From Bartonella massiliensis (GTDB lineage Bacteria > Pseudomonadota > Alphaproteobacteria > Rhizobiales > Rhizobiaceae), in the NCBI RefSeq assembly GCF_902150025.1, contig NZ_CABFVS010000011.1, positions 62,001 through 126,000 on the forward strand: a DNA stretch of 64,000 bases, in the 5' to 3' direction. This document shows positions 1 to 9,815 of this stretch, one piece after another. How positions within the stretch are numbered: the stretch's first letter is position 1; each line of letters opens with the position of its first letter. The notes beneath the pieces were generated by a model that saw only the letters and a program-made list of their open reading frames with translations, ran no database searches and was not told the origin of the DNA. The position numbers were made by a program, and so were the translations under genes.

Positions 1-885
1 TAAGAGTAAAGCAACAATAAAGGACATAAATTCACCCTGAACACCTGCGCGTTGGGTTGCAAGGTAACCGGAAAAACAGATAATACCTGCAATGGCGACA
101 CCCGTGAGTGTTTCCATAATCGGATTGGTAATCGCTTCAAGTGTTGCAATATTATTTGTTTGTTTTTCAACATTACAAATGGCTTTGTCCATTCGTTTTT
201 TCATGACTTCTTCTAACGAAAAAGCCTTGATGACTCGAATGCCAACAGCTGTTTCTTGTACGATTTTGATAATTTCACCAAGTGAAAGGAGCTCTTTTTC
301 CATCAGGCGGCGAACGCGTTTTAAAGCCATTCGAACGCCTAAAAAAGCCAAGGGTCCTACGATTAAAGTAATGGAGATTAACACAAAGTTTTGAATAAAC
401 ATAACAAGCAACAGACCACAAACGGAAAGCAAGTCCCGTACAAAAGTTGTAATAATCGTATCAATGATATTACGTACGGCTGTCGCATTATGGGTTACGC
501 GAACAAGAAGATCAGATGATGTGTTATTATGATAAAAAGAGACACCTTGTTCCATCAGGCGCGCATAAATTTTGCGTTGTTGTTCAGCAATGATACTGTT
601 GCCTGCTTTGCTTAAAAAGTAAGTTTGGGCAAAAGTTGCAATTCCTTTAAGAATAAAGATAAAAGCAATGAAGCTAGAAATCAAAACGATCATAGAAAAA
701 TTTTGCGCATCAATAATCTGATTAACAACATCACGCATAATCCATGCACTGATTGCAGTTGTGCAGGAAATAATGATCATTGCAAAAATAGCTGCACTGT
801 ACCAACGCGCATGTTTATGAAAATTTTCTCGCAAAAGACGGATAATAAGATGTTTATCAAAAGAAGAAATTTGTTTTTTTGCCAT
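1..885 (-). CDS. ABC transporter, MsbA-like exporter, N-terminal part (truncated by window edge)
   Basis: This is the first 295 codons of an ABC exporter half-transporter; the frame is still open at base 1. The visible protein is the transmembrane domain. It starts MAKKQISSFDKHLIIRLLRE and continues with hydrophobic helices and the type-1 exporter coupling region (IIAEQQRKIYARLMEQGVSF, then VRVTHNATAVRNIIDTIITT, then KRVRRLMEKELLSLGEIIKI). The ATP-binding domain would lie to the left of the window. Family members flip lipids, lipid A precursors or drugs out of the inner membrane using ATP, usually as homodimers. The substrate cannot be told from this part. The ATG at 885 has no strong ribosome binding site, but it is the first start in the frame and gives a normal N-terminus. 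No partner gene is visible upstream. Confidence 0.85.
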   Translation of the reverse strand, partial: MAKKQISSFDKHLIIRLLRENFHKHARWYSAAIFAMIIISCTTAISAWIMRDVVNQIIDAQNFSMIVLISSFIAFIFILKGIATFAQTYFLSKAGNSIIAEQQRKIYARLMEQGVSFYHNNTSSDLLVRVTHNATAVRNIIDTIITTFVRDLLSVCGLLLVMFIQNFVLISITLIVGPLAFLGVRMALKRVRRLMEKELLSLGEIIKIVQETAVGIRVIKAFSLEEVMKKRMDKAICNVEKQTNNIATLEAITNPIMETLTGVAIAGIICFSGYLATQRAGVQGEFMSFIVALLL

Positions 886-1671
886 GAAGTGCTTCTATAT
901 TCTCTCGTTGCTTTATGCAAGATTGAAGCGCTCTTAATGAAAACCTCTTAACTTTTTACAAAAAGAGCCTTCTTTATTTCAATGTGCATTACACGCCTTC
1001 ATGCCACGGAACCTCGTATAACGCAAAATCTTTCATAAGTGGTCTGTGCACCACCATTTCATTTATATACAAATAGATACCATTTATAAGATATAAACTG
1101 ATATCATCACTCTATTGGTATTCCCCTATTGCACCCTGTCTTCTGGTTGCTTGAAAAGTTTTATAAGAGGATTATGATTTCTTTTTATGCACATGATACC
1201 ATCACGGGTGGGGCGCAAACAAATATTTTTGTTTAATTCCATATCGAAAATGATTTGAAATGAGAGAGACCCGCGATATTTACTTCTCTTATTCAAGGAG
1301 CATAAATTATCCTTATTCATTAATATGTCACCGTATTCTACTCCATGTAAAACATTGCGCAAGGAATTTTTCATGCTGTGAGCATTTATAAATACATCAT
1401 TTTCATCTTATAACGTTGTGTCTTGGTTTTATTTTGTTACTTTCAGAAGGTTAAATTGAATTCAATGGAATAAAAAATTTTTAAAGGCTTTGGTAGTGAA
1501 CCAATAAAATGATCCATCTTTAAAAGAGATCGTAGCTAAAATTGCTGAGAATACTGACAATGGAGTTGATAATAAGGGGAAGTTTTTAATGAGGAAATGA
1601 TATCTTATTTGGAAAAATAAACACGAGTTGTCCACTGGCTTATTGCATGTTGTTTGGTCAAGTGTTGTTAT

Positions 1672-1968
1672 TAAACATCCCCATCTTTACGCTTGTGAAG
1701 AAATAAGCCGGTACCATCACACACACTTTGTCAGCCTTTGAGTGTTGCGGACCAAACTTTGGCACTTAAGATGGTTCATGAAAAGCCATTTTTTTATACA
1801 AATTTTATCCACACACTCAGCCCGCTTTTAATGTGCAAGCGTATGGTTTTTATTGATTTTAAGATAAACAAGTTTGAAATAAAAGAATCTTGCAGTATTC
1901 GAGGTTCTAATTCAAGTTGAATAATGCTAGATTATCATTGTAAATCAATATATTGATATTGTAAGTAA
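1672..1968 (-). pseudogene. integrase relic, N-terminal end with leader (minus)
   Basis: Read on the minus strand, this matches the start of the integrase family repeated in this window. A leader of about 170 bases (1968 down to 1790) is followed by an ATG at 1789 and the MAFHEPS opening shared with the copies at 8072, 38821, 54754 and 55862. A stop follows directly after MAFHEPS, and the reading frame cannot be followed beyond about 30 codons. It lies back to back with the plus-strand relic that follows. Confidence 0.65.
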
Positions 1969-2124
1969 CAGATGAGAATGGTCGTGTTAATGGGCATCAT
2001 TATTTTGACACTTATGCTATTGCCTTTACGTTTATGAAAGTGCAAGTCAACACTATCATCTTTTACCAGTTGCCATATTTTTACAGCCTTTGGCATTTGA
2101 AGTGGTTTATGCTCATGTGTGCTC

Positions 2125-2590
2125 CTTCATAAGCGTAAAGATTAGGGGTTCAATGAAATTTATCATTATAGATTCACGTGAAACATTGCGAAATAGATGT
2201 GATGAGCGTTGAGAAATTTTTCTTTAAAACAAGTCCGTAAATATGCCATGCCATGGCATTTTATTTTACCTGAGGGTTGTGATTTCATTAAAGAACGTGA
2301 GAGAAAAAAACACGAAGCGATGTGTAATCTCTATAGGTTAAAGGGTATTACTTTAAATACTGTTGAAAGCCGTAAATCTGAAGTAAAAAATGATGGTAAA
2401 GAGGGGAACAGTTTTCTACCCTTAAAACTTCATATTTGACCAGAACTAGGTTTTCTACCTGTTTCAGAAGTTACACAAACAGAGATGCGACCCTCTTTTG
2501 CTTACATCTGGCATACAAAAGCTTGGACGGCTCGTACAGCACTGATACGACCTAATTTTATCTCAAACATATGGCTGTATGAGAATTGGA
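2125..2590 (+). pseudogene. integrase relic, arm-binding and core-binding parts (plus)
   Basis: A decayed copy of a P4-type tyrosine integrase N-terminal half. The readable piece includes SLKQVRKYAMPWHFILPEGC, then DFIKERERKKHEAMCNLYRL, then SRKSEVKNDGKEGNSFLPLK, which matches the better copies at 8290-8493 and 56060-56212. A TGA at 2437 breaks the frame after LPLKLHI; the next bases still resemble the core-binding domain (PELGFLPVSEVTQTEMRPSF). The catalytic domain is not seen. Just before it, at about 2083-2115, is a small minus-strand piece of the same gene, so the locus is a mosaic. Confidence 0.7.
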
Positions 2591-2690
2591 TATTGATTTA
2601 CAATCAATAATGCAAAATAACAAATTTTTCTTATAAACCGAGAAAATATTATTGAATTTTCAAAAATGATCTATACTTTATAAAAAATCC

Positions 2691-2726
2691 TAGAAGCACC
2701 ACAGAAAATTCTATGTAGTGCTTCTA
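2691..2726 (-). terminator. infC rho-independent terminator
   Basis: TAGAAGCAC (2691-2699) pairs with GTGCTTCTA (2718-2726). Read on the minus strand the stem is followed by GGATTTTTTATAA. It lies about 60 bases past the infC stop and fits termination of that gene. Confidence 0.8.
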
Positions 2727-2783
2727 AATGATCGCCATCCGCTCATTTTGATGATTTGCACACAAATATTATTCCAATAGAAA

Positions 2784-3320
2784 TTATTTAGGTGCTATCA
2801 CCATCATCATTTGCCGGCCTTCAAGCTTTGGCTCCAATTCGATTTTGGCAATTTCACTTGTGTCTTCTTTCACACGCTGAAGAAGCTTTAACCCAAGATC
2901 TTGGTGAGCCATCTCACGACCACGAAAACGCAAAGTAATCTTTACTTTGTCACCATGATCAATAAAGCGATGAACAGCCTTAAGTTTGACTCCATAATCA
3001 TGGATATCAACATTTGGGCGCATCTTAATCTCTTTGATTTCAATGACTTTTTGCTTTTTACGTGTTTCAGCAGCTTTTTTTTGGGTTTGATATTTTAATT
3101 TGCCCAAATCAACAATTTTACACACGGGTGGTTCCGCATTTGGTACAATTTCAACCAAATCAAGCCCTGCATTTGCAGCCATAGCAAGAGCTTCTTGTAT
3201 AGCAACAACTCCTTGATGTTGTCCTTCATCATTGATAAGCTGAACATGAGGTACCCGAATATCCTGATTTGAACGCGGTCCATCTTTTGGGGTAGATGTC
3301 ATTTTAAACGGTCTACGAAT
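2784..3320 (-). CDS. infC: translation initiation factor IF-3, probable ATT start
   Basis: IF-3 binds the 30S subunit, keeps it apart from 50S and checks start-codon and initiator-tRNA pairing. The protein shows the N-domain ([20 protein letters not shown], then [20 protein letters not shown]), the lysine-rich linker and the C-domain ([20 protein letters not shown], then [18 protein letters not shown]). The first ATG is at 3302 and has no ribosome binding site. Eighteen bases upstream and in frame is ATT (3318-3320), preceded by GGAG with an 8-base spacer. It gives [18 protein letters not shown], the N-terminus I recall for rhizobial IF-3. I therefore place the start at 3320 (178 residues). 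An AUU start is the known device by which E. coli IF-3 represses its own translation. Initiation at 3302 remains possible. Confidence 0.93.
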   Translation of the reverse strand: MRRPFKMTSTPKDGPRSNQDIRVPHVQLINDEGQHQGVVAIQEALAMAANAGLDLVEIVPNAEPPVCKIVDLGKLKYQTQKKAAETRKKQKVIEIKEIKMRPNVDIHDYGVKLKAVHRFIDHGDKVKITLRFRGREMAHQDLGLKLLQRVKEDTSEIAKIELEPKLEGRQMMMVIAPK

Positions 3321-3496
3321 GATTTACGCTCCTTAATTTTGATTCAACTACAGTTAATTTAATATACAATTATGCACATAAAAACAACTATAATTCGCGT
3401 CTGTTTTATTATTTAACCTGTTACTTTTTTAAGTGATTTAGGTTATAAAAGTTTTTCCTTAAATTTAAAAAAATTGTTTTATAGAGGAAAAGAATC

Positions 3497-4276
3497 ATGA
3501 ATCAAAATATTCCTTGCCAGTTTTTTTCGTTTGAAGACACTGCTCTTGCAGTACGCCATCGCAAAGGGCAGCACTTTCCAGGTTTGGTTTGGCTTCATGG
3601 CTATCTATCGGATATGTTAGCGGATAAGGCGGTGTTTGTTGATAATTTTGCTCAGAAGAATGATTTGTCCTGCTTACGTTTTGATTACTCTGGGCATGGA
3701 GAATCAGGAGGTGATTTTTTTAAAGGAACGATTTCGCGTTGGGTGAGCGAAAGTTTAGCGGTTTTTGAAACCTATTGTGAGGGGCCGCAAATTTTGGTTG
3801 GTACCTCTATGGGGGGATGGATTGCTTTAAGGCTTGCTAAGTTTTTAGCGCAGAAAAATAAGAAGCTTGCTGGCATGATATTGATTGCTCCAGCGCCTGA
3901 TTTTACAAAAACATTGATAGAATCAGGGGCAGGTGTGAAGAAATGGAAAATTTTGGAAGAAGCAGAGCGTATTGAACGATCTGAAATTAGTTATACAGAG
4001 CCTGTTCCTTTTACAAAAGCGTTTATTGAAGATGGCAGAAATAACTGTGTCATGGAGGGATGCATTGATGTTGGGTGCCCAATCCATATTCTACAAGGAA
4101 TGGAAGATGTGGAGATACCCTATCAGCATACATTGACTTTACTTGATCATTTACCTCTTCATGACGTAACATTGACACTTGTGCGTGATGCAGATCACCG
4201 TTTTTCTCGTCCACAGGATTTAGATTGTCTAGAAACAGCCTTGAGATCTTTAATTAATCAGATTAATGCAAAATGA
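3497..4276 (+). CDS. alpha/beta hydrolase, ABHD10/esterase-like
   Basis: A 259-residue serine hydrolase of the alpha/beta fold. The oxyanion-side motif LHGYLSD is near residue 33, the nucleophile elbow GTSMGG places the catalytic serine at about residue 104, and likely triad partners are Asp204 (GMEDVEIP) and His234 (DADHRFS). It has no signal peptide, so it should act in the cytoplasm. Its length and motifs resemble the ABHD10/YqiA-like group of small thioesterases and esterases, but the substrate cannot be read from sequence. The ATG at 3497 follows AGGAAAAGAATC, a fair ribosome binding site. The stop overlaps the possible ATG of the next gene (ATGA at 4273-4276), which suggests coupled translation. 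It diverges from infC across a gap of about 175 bases. Confidence 0.85.
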   Translation: MNQNIPCQFFSFEDTALAVRHRKGQHFPGLVWLHGYLSDMLADKAVFVDNFAQKNDLSCLRFDYSGHGESGGDFFKGTISRWVSESLAVFETYCEGPQILVGTSMGGWIALRLAKFLAQKNKKLAGMILIAPAPDFTKTLIESGAGVKKWKILEEAERIERSEISYTEPVPFTKAFIEDGRNNCVMEGCIDVGCPIHILQGMEDVEIPYQHTLTLLDHLPLHDVTLTLVRDADHRFSRPQDLDCLETALRSLINQINAK

Positions 4277-5055
4277 GGGGGATATTTATTGATGATGAAG
4301 ATAAATACATGAGCATTTCTGAAAAGCATTTAATTTTTTCTGATCGCGCTATCCCTATACGTGTGCGGGAAAATAAGCATGCGCGTCGTCTTACATTACG
4401 TGTTGATGCCAGCAGTCAAGAGATTTGTGTAACAACACCCCTAGCGGTAAATCTCTGTACAGTTCAAGATTTTATTGAAAAACATCGGGCTTGGATTGAG
4501 GCACGTCTTGCTCGTATACAAATCGCTCATGAAGAGGCTTATCTCAAAGCAGGGGCAACCATTCCTTTATTGGGGGTTGCCCATACCATCAAGCATGAAC
4601 AAGGACGTGGGGTCACAGAAATTGTTACAGCGGATGCGGAGCAAGGACCTAAAATTATTGTTTATGGTCAATTAGAATATCTCCCAAGACGCATTGCTGA
4701 CGTTTTAAAAAAACAAGCAGCGCTTGTTATAACACCTTTGGTGGCACATTATGCTCATCAGGTAGAGCGTAAAGTAAAGTCCATTTGTTATAAGGATACG
4801 AGAAGTCGTTGGGGGTCTTGTTCCATCGATAAGCGTCTTTCTTTTTCTTGGCGCCTTATTATGGCTCCAAAAGAAGTTGTTGAATATGTTGTCGCCCATG
4901 AAGTTGCGCATCTTGTTGAAATGAATCATGGACCAAGATTTTGGGCTCTTTGTGAAAAACTATGTCCTGATAGTAAAACGTATCGTACTTGGTTGAAAGA
5001 AAATGCGCAGAGACTACACGCCATTAATTTTGATTCATATAAATTAGAGGCGTAA
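4273..5055 (+). CDS. YgjP-family (DUF45, SprT-like) zinc metallopeptidase
   Basis: A 260-residue protein with the zinc site HEVAH (residues 209-213) in the context VAHEVAHLVEMNHGPRFW. The upstream segment DTRSRWGSCSIDKRLSFSWR is the other hallmark of the YgjP/DUF45 family. The two histidines and the conserved His219 after EMN should bind zinc, with Glu210 as the base. The role of the family is poorly known. The start is uncertain: ATG at 4273 overlaps the previous stop, while the in-frame ATG at 4309 (MSISEKH) would remove 12 residues that look unlike family members and sits after GATGAAG. Either way it is the second gene of a two-gene unit with the hydrolase. Confidence 0.85.
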   Translation: MRGIFIDDEDKYMSISEKHLIFSDRAIPIRVRENKHARRLTLRVDASSQEICVTTPLAVNLCTVQDFIEKHRAWIEARLARIQIAHEEAYLKAGATIPLLGVAHTIKHEQGRGVTEIVTADAEQGPKIIVYGQLEYLPRRIADVLKKQAALVITPLVAHYAHQVERKVKSICYKDTRSRWGSCSIDKRLSFSWRLIMAPKEVVEYVVAHEVAHLVEMNHGPRFWALCEKLCPDSKTYRTWLKENAQRLHAINFDSYKLEA

Positions 5056-5142
5056 AAAATTTTCAAATGAAAGCAATATTGAACGGAACTTTTTGTTGAG
5101 TGTCTCGTTTTGTGTGTGCTTTGTCATGCATAATGCGGAAGC

Positions 5143-5209
5143 CATTGAAGCTCTCAGCACGATTGTTCTCCCCTGCTTGGTTTGCTGAGTGTCTTCAATG
5201 TTTTTTCTT
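5143..5209 (+). terminator. long rho-independent terminator upstream of dapE
   Basis: CATTGAAG (5143-5150) pairs with CTTCAATG (5193-5200), and CTCAGCA (5153-5159) pairs with TGCTGAG (5183-5189), with a small internal loop between them. A T-run starts at 5201. It would end the hydrolase-peptidase transcript and separate it from dapE. Confidence 0.75.
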
Positions 5210-5278
5210 TATCTTTTTTGTCATTCAGCGTAATAACCTTAAGTTTAGATGATTTATGACAAATGGGAAGGGGTTTTT

Positions 5279-6451
5279 ATGTCTGTTCTTACAGATCCAC
5301 TTCAGCTATTACAGGCGCTTATTCGTTGCCCTTCTGTTACACCTCATGAAGCAGGGGCTTTATCAACTTTGGAACAATTTTTGAAAAAAATGGGATTTCA
5401 TGTTGAACGCCCTATTTTTACAGATAAAAATACAGATAATGTTGAAAATCTTTATGCAAAAATGGGAAGCAAAGGACCCCATCTTATGTTTGCCGGTCAT
5501 ACGGATGTTGTACCGCCAGGAGCATTGGAAGATTGGACTTATCCACCTTTTGAAGCTGTTATAGATCAAGGGAAATTATATGGGCGGGGTGCTGTTGATA
5601 TGAAAGGCGGTATTGCTTGTTTTATTGCGGCTGTCGCGCGCGTTCTTCAGAAACAATCCATTAAAGGAACGATAAGCCTTTTGATCACTGGTGATGAAGA
5701 GGGCCCTGCACTTAACGGTACGGTAAAACTTCTCCAATGGGCAGAAAAAAAAGGCGAAAAGTGGACTGCGGCTCTTGTGGGAGAACCAACAAGCGTAAAG
5801 ACTGTTGGTGATGTTATCAAAATTGGACGCCGCGGATCGCTTTCTGGTATCATTACTGTGAGAGGTCGCCAAGGTCATGTTGCTTTTCCAGAACGGGCTG
5901 CCAATCCCTTGCCTTTGGCAAGTAAGCTTATTCAAGCATTGACACAAACGGCTTTAGATCAAGGAACAAAAAATTTTCAACCCAGTAATTTAGAGCTAAC
6001 AACTATCGATACTGGTAATAGGGCGGTTAATGTTATTCCAGCGCAGACAACGGTTCGTTTTAATATACGCTACAATGATCTTTGGACAAAAGAAACACTG
6101 ATGGAAGAAATTGAAAAGCGTCTTGCTCTGGTACAATCAAAAAATAACAGTGATCAATATCCCTCTTATCAACTTGAATGGATTCCAAGTTTAGGGGATG
6201 TTTTTCTGACAAAAAATGATAAACTTATTCAAATTTTATCCAATGCTATTAAAAGTGTAACAGGGCGTATACCAGAATGTTCCACGTCTGGTGGAACTTC
6301 AGATGCACGATTTATTAAGGATTATTGTCCCGTGGTTGAATTTGGCTTACCAGGACAAACGATGCATATGATAGATGAATGTGTCGCCCTTGATGCAGTG
6401 GAAGCGCTCACGGTTATTTATGAGCGTTTTATTGTTGATTTTTTTGCATAA
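5279..6451 (+). CDS. dapE: succinyl-diaminopimelate desuccinylase
   Basis: DapE hydrolyses N-succinyl-LL-diaminopimelate to LL-diaminopimelate and succinate in the lysine and peptidoglycan precursor pathway. The 390-residue protein is the normal family length. Metal-site motifs are clear: GHTDVVPPG (His74, Asp76), [10 protein letters not shown] (Asp107), [10 protein letters not shown] (Glu140/Glu141) and a C-terminal MHMIDE histidine. The [11 protein letters not shown] segment is also typical. The frame is open up to 5249, but I chose ATG at 5279 because GGGAAGGGG precedes it closely and the protein then begins [20 protein letters not shown], as expected. dapD of the same pathway is at 31053-31901. 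The gene stands alone between a terminator and a long relic-rich gap. Confidence 0.95.
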   Translation: MSVLTDPLQLLQALIRCPSVTPHEAGALSTLEQFLKKMGFHVERPIFTDKNTDNVENLYAKMGSKGPHLMFAGHTDVVPPGALEDWTYPPFEAVIDQGKLYGRGAVDMKGGIACFIAAVARVLQKQSIKGTISLLITGDEEGPALNGTVKLLQWAEKKGEKWTAALVGEPTSVKTVGDVIKIGRRGSLSGIITVRGRQGHVAFPERAANPLPLASKLIQALTQTALDQGTKNFQPSNLELTTIDTGNRAVNVIPAQTTVRFNIRYNDLWTKETLMEEIEKRLALVQSKNNSDQYPSYQLEWIPSLGDVFLTKNDKLIQILSNAIKSVTGRIPECSTSGGTSDARFIKDYCPVVEFGLPGQTMHMIDECVALDAVEALTVIYERFIVDFFA

Positions 6452-7599
6452 AGAAATAATTGTTTGGTTTAATAATATCTTTATCTTGTTTTGCTATAAG
6501 ACCCTTTTGTTGCAATAAAATATTTTCATTTGAGATGTGGTGACATAAGGTGAGACTTAATGTATTAACTAGTTTTAGAGTATGTGGCGAGCATTCTGAA
6601 GCCGGAATTTTTGCTCGTAAAGTCTTTAGTTCAGTATGTCATATAAGTGGAAAACCAAGTGAAGCCTTTTTTAAAAAATAGAGCCGTTTACAAACAAGAT
6701 TGAGTTAAGGATACCCACATTCTTTTAAACTGTAGGGAAGAAGCCAACGCGCAATTCATATATGGAAAACAAGGAGCGCTACATCATAATTGATGTGATG
6801 ATAGGTTGAAGCCATGAAGACACATAAAAAATATGCCGCTTTTTTAAAAGTTTCTAAAACGTAGATGCGCTCATTTTCACTATATGTCTTAGATATGTTT
6901 TCGCACTCTTATAAAAAGCCTTCTTTGTTTAAATGAGTCTTTCTTAGAGTAAAAAACACAGAAATACGCTCCAAGTTTATTTTATCTCATATATTTTGTC
7001 ATGCTCTTTTTACTAAAAAGAACCTGCGTTGCAGAAAAAGTCATAACAAGGTAGAAAGTAGTTTTATACAATCAGCTTTAATATTTCTGATGATAAAAAT
7101 ACATGAGAAAATCTTCTGTAGCATCTCGTTGGCTTTTTTAATCAAGAATTATGTTATTCTCAATTTTCTTTATCAACCAACTTAGAGGACATGTATAAGT
7201 ACGCATAAGAATGTACACAGACAAGTGAGATGATATGCAACGGATGTCATTTTCGCTAAGTACCAAAACAATACCGATCCATATTCTAGTGTATTTTTGA
7301 TTTTAGTGCATTGTTTGTTTAATAAAATTTTTCTGTTACCTATAAAGCAATACCAAGCGTAAAGCAGTATGCTGAAATATTCATTTAAGTATTTTCTTTG
7401 CTAAAACAGCTTTGATATTCCAGAACGGGATAAATATTGTATGTATATCTGTTTGCTATAATCTTTGGCACCTCCTTGAGAGAGCATAAAAAGGCATAGA
7501 GGCAGAAAAACAATGCCTATTTTCCCCTCCATCTTTTCATTCGGTTTTATTAGTTTTCAAAAATATCTTTTAAATCATGGAGATTGATGCGTATTTATT
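6452..7599. other. gene-poor gap
   Basis: No credible gene. The only notable item is a short stretch at 7020-7054 resembling pieces of the 16S rRNA 3' end (see findings). Confidence 0.55.
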
Positions 7600-7875
7600 T
7601 CTCTTGTTCTTTAATGGAGCCACGGTTTTCATAAAAAACAATACATTATTGTGTTACGCATTCATGTGCTTTTTTTAAGAAATTCTCTCAATGTTTGTTA
7701 CATGCAATGGCACTTATGAATAGTATAATATAAGATTCTCCATGAAATATATAAAATCTAAAGGGCATCACTCTCTTTACGCTTGTGAAAAAAAGTTAGA
7801 CCACCATATATGCTGTCGAGTTCAAAATATCACGATAGCTCTTGGCATTTGAAGTTGTTAAAAAGTATTTTTACA
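7600..7875 (-). pseudogene. integrase relic (minus, strongly decayed)
   Basis: Read on the minus strand, the order of recognisable blocks follows the integrase of this window: the region before GDPIKER (complement of TTCTTTAATGG near 7608), the YTIH region (complement of GAATAGTATAA near 7717) and the HKHKDGG region (complement of CTTTACGCTTGTG near 7775). The MAFHEPS end is lost near 7870. Many small deletions and stops are present. It lies back to back with the plus-strand copy that starts at about 7905. Confidence 0.6.
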
Positions 7876-7904
7876 CCTTCTATAGTTTGTATCAAGGCAA
7901 GATA

Positions 7905-8495
7905 TTGATTTATAAGGATAATTTATCGTTATCCAATTTGAGTTAGAACCCCGAATATCATAAGATTTTCTCATTTCGAATCTGTTTATCTTGAATCAAT
8001 CAAAATCACTTACTTGCACGTCAAAAGCGGGGTTGGCGTGGGGGTAAAAATTGTTAAAGAAAAGATTAAAAATGGCTTTTCATGAACCATCTTAAGTGCC
8101 AAGGGTTGGTCCGCAACATTCTAAGGTTGGCAAAGTGTGTGAATGGTGTCGGCTTGTTACTCCATAAGCATAAGATGGGGGGCTCAATAGATTTTATATT
8201 ATTCTAGGGGACTTTATCGTTATACCATGCACGGGCGCCATCGGAAATGGGCTTAGCTTCTTTAAGAAACGTTTCTTTAAAACAAGCCCGTGCATGTGCA
8301 AACCAATGGGCGTTCTATTTTACGTGAAGGATGTGACCCTATTAAAGAACGTAATAAACAAAAGCGTGAGGCAATGCGTAATCTCCATAATTTAAAAGAC
8401 ATTGCTCTAGAGGCTTTTGAAAGTGGTGGAGCTGAATTAAAAAGAGATGGTAAGGCTTGTGATTGGTTTCACCAGACATTTCCTTACTTTTAAGA
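7905..8495 (+). pseudogene. integrase relic with leader (plus)
   Basis: The shared leader (7905-8071) is followed by ATG at 8072 and MAFHEPS, then a stop. The body continues with frame changes to an open piece at 8290-8493 that includes NGRSILREGCDPIKERNKQK, then REAMRNLHNLKDIALEAFES. This is the arm-binding domain of a P4-type tyrosine integrase running into the core-binding domain. The piece ends at a stop after FHQTFPYF, and nothing of the catalytic domain follows before hemW. Confidence 0.75.
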
Positions 8496-8615
8496 GGTAA
8501 GTGAATGATTGTAATTAATATACTATAAACAGCTTTGAAACAAAAAAGCCTTACGATATTGTTGTTTAATCTTTGCTATGAACAATAATAAAATCAATAT
8601 GCTGTTATAAAAGCT

Positions 8616-9815
8616 TTAGTTTGCAAGCTGGCTAATAATGTGATCAAGAACAATACGTCCTTTGGTTGTTGCTTTTAAGCGTTGGTTGTCCACCATTTCT
8701 ACCAATTCTTGGTGTTGTAAATCGATAAGTTTTTCTATTGGAATGCGTTTTGGGCTTAAGGTTTCATAGCGTGTAAGTTCTAAGCCTTCACAAAGGCGTA
8801 ACCCCATAAGGAGCATTTCATTTGCCTGTTGCTTAAGAGTTAATCGTTCTGTTTCAATACAGCCATGTCCTGTTTTTTCGACCAATTCAAGCCACTGTTC
8901 GGGGTGTTTTTCATTGATTGTGACATAACGTTCATTGTTTTTAAGGTGTGATAAAGGTGTTTTTGAAAAAGTGGAAGAATGATTTGGTATGTTTTCAATG
9001 AAACGTCCGTGTGCTCCTGGACCAAAGCCTGCATATTGGTGATAGCGCCAATAAAGAAGGTTGTGTGCTGATTCAGCACCAGGCATGGCATGATTTGAGA
9101 TTTCATAGGCAGGAAGTCCATACAGAGCTGTTATTTCTTGGGTAAGGTGATACAGATCTGCTGCGAGTTCCGATGGAGGAAGGATAAGCCTTCCTGCATC
9201 ATGAAGTCGTTTAAAGGCGGTTCCTTCTTCGATTGTCAATTGATAGAGAGAAAGATGGTCTGCTGCCAAATCAATGGCTTGTACAAGTTCGGATTTCCAT
9301 TGTTCAAGGGTTTGTTCGGGGCGAGCATAAATGAGATCAAAGGATAAACGTGGAAAAATTTTCCGTGCTAAAGCAATGGCACAAAGAGCTTGTTCCACAT
9401 TATGGAGTCGGCCAAGTTTGCGTAATGCTTTATCATTGAGTGCTTGTATCCCTAAAGATAAGCGATTAACACCTGCAGCACGGTATCCACGAAAGCGCTC
9501 TGCTTCCACACTGGATGGATTAGCTTCTAATGTAATTTCAACTTTATCATCAAGTATCCACTTTTTTGCAAGTGCCTGCAAGAGGGCGTCAACAGTCTGC
9601 GGCTCCATAAGAGAGGGGGTCCCCCCACCAATAAAAATACTCGTAATATGGCGTGGACCTATTTTATGGTATTGCGTTTCTATTTCGCGCTCAAAAGCGG
9701 TGATAAAACGTGGTTGATCAACACCATGGAGGCGAACATGTGAATTAAAGTCACAATAGGGACATTTAGCTGTACAAAAGGGCCAATGAATGTAAATGCC
9801 AAAAGGTTCGTTCAT
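8616..9815 (-). CDS. hemW: HemW, radical SAM heme chaperone (coproporphyrinogen oxidase-like)
   Basis: A 399-residue radical SAM protein. The 4Fe-4S motif is Cys14-x3-Cys18-x2-Cys21 in [12 protein letters not shown], followed by [10 protein letters not shown]. Proteins of this length without the extra HemN residues are HemW, which binds heme and helps insert it into cytochromes; many databases still label them as oxygen-independent coproporphyrinogen III oxidase. The GGGTPS, EANP and LSLGIQ blocks are all present. It follows rdgB with a 4-base overlap (9812-9815), a pairing common in this order of bacteria, so the two are probably co-translated. No signal peptide is present. Confidence 0.92.
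   Translation of the reverse strand: MNEPFGIYIHWPFCTAKCPYCDFNSHVRLHGVDQPRFITAFEREIETQYHKIGPRHITSIFIGGGTPSLMEPQTVDALLQALAKKWILDDKVEITLEANPSSVEAERFRGYRAAGVNRLSLGIQALNDKALRKLGRLHNVEQALCAIALARKIFPRLSFDLIYARPEQTLEQWKSELVQAIDLAADHLSLYQLTIEEGTAFKRLHDAGRLILPPSELAADLYHLTQEITALYGLPAYEISNHAMPGAESAHNLLYWRYHQYAGFGPGAHGRFIENIPNHSSTFSKTPLSHLKNNERYVTINEKHPEQWLELVEKTGHGCIETERLTLKQQANEMLLMGLRLCEGLELTRYETLSPKRIPIEKLIDLQHQELVEMVDNQRLKATTKGRIVLDHIISQLAN

Larger units (their letters stand above)
886..2690. other. gene-poor gap with integrase relics
   Basis: No intact gene is visible. The stretch 1672-2590 carries two integrase relics listed separately. At 1130-1330 on the minus strand there is a further, very decayed match to the leader that precedes the other relics (the run near 1254 with TTTGAAATGAGAGA). 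I see nothing recognisable at 886-1125 or 1340-1670. Confidence 0.6.

Noticed and set aside
1126-1374. Minus-strand open frame of 82 codons
   Set aside because: Much of it overlaps a decayed match to the integrase leader (around 1200-1320, minus), it has no ribosome binding site, and its composition looks random.
9331-9717. Antisense frame of 128 codons inside hemW
   Set aside because: Shadow of the conserved hemW reading frame; the hemW protein is complete and matches its family.
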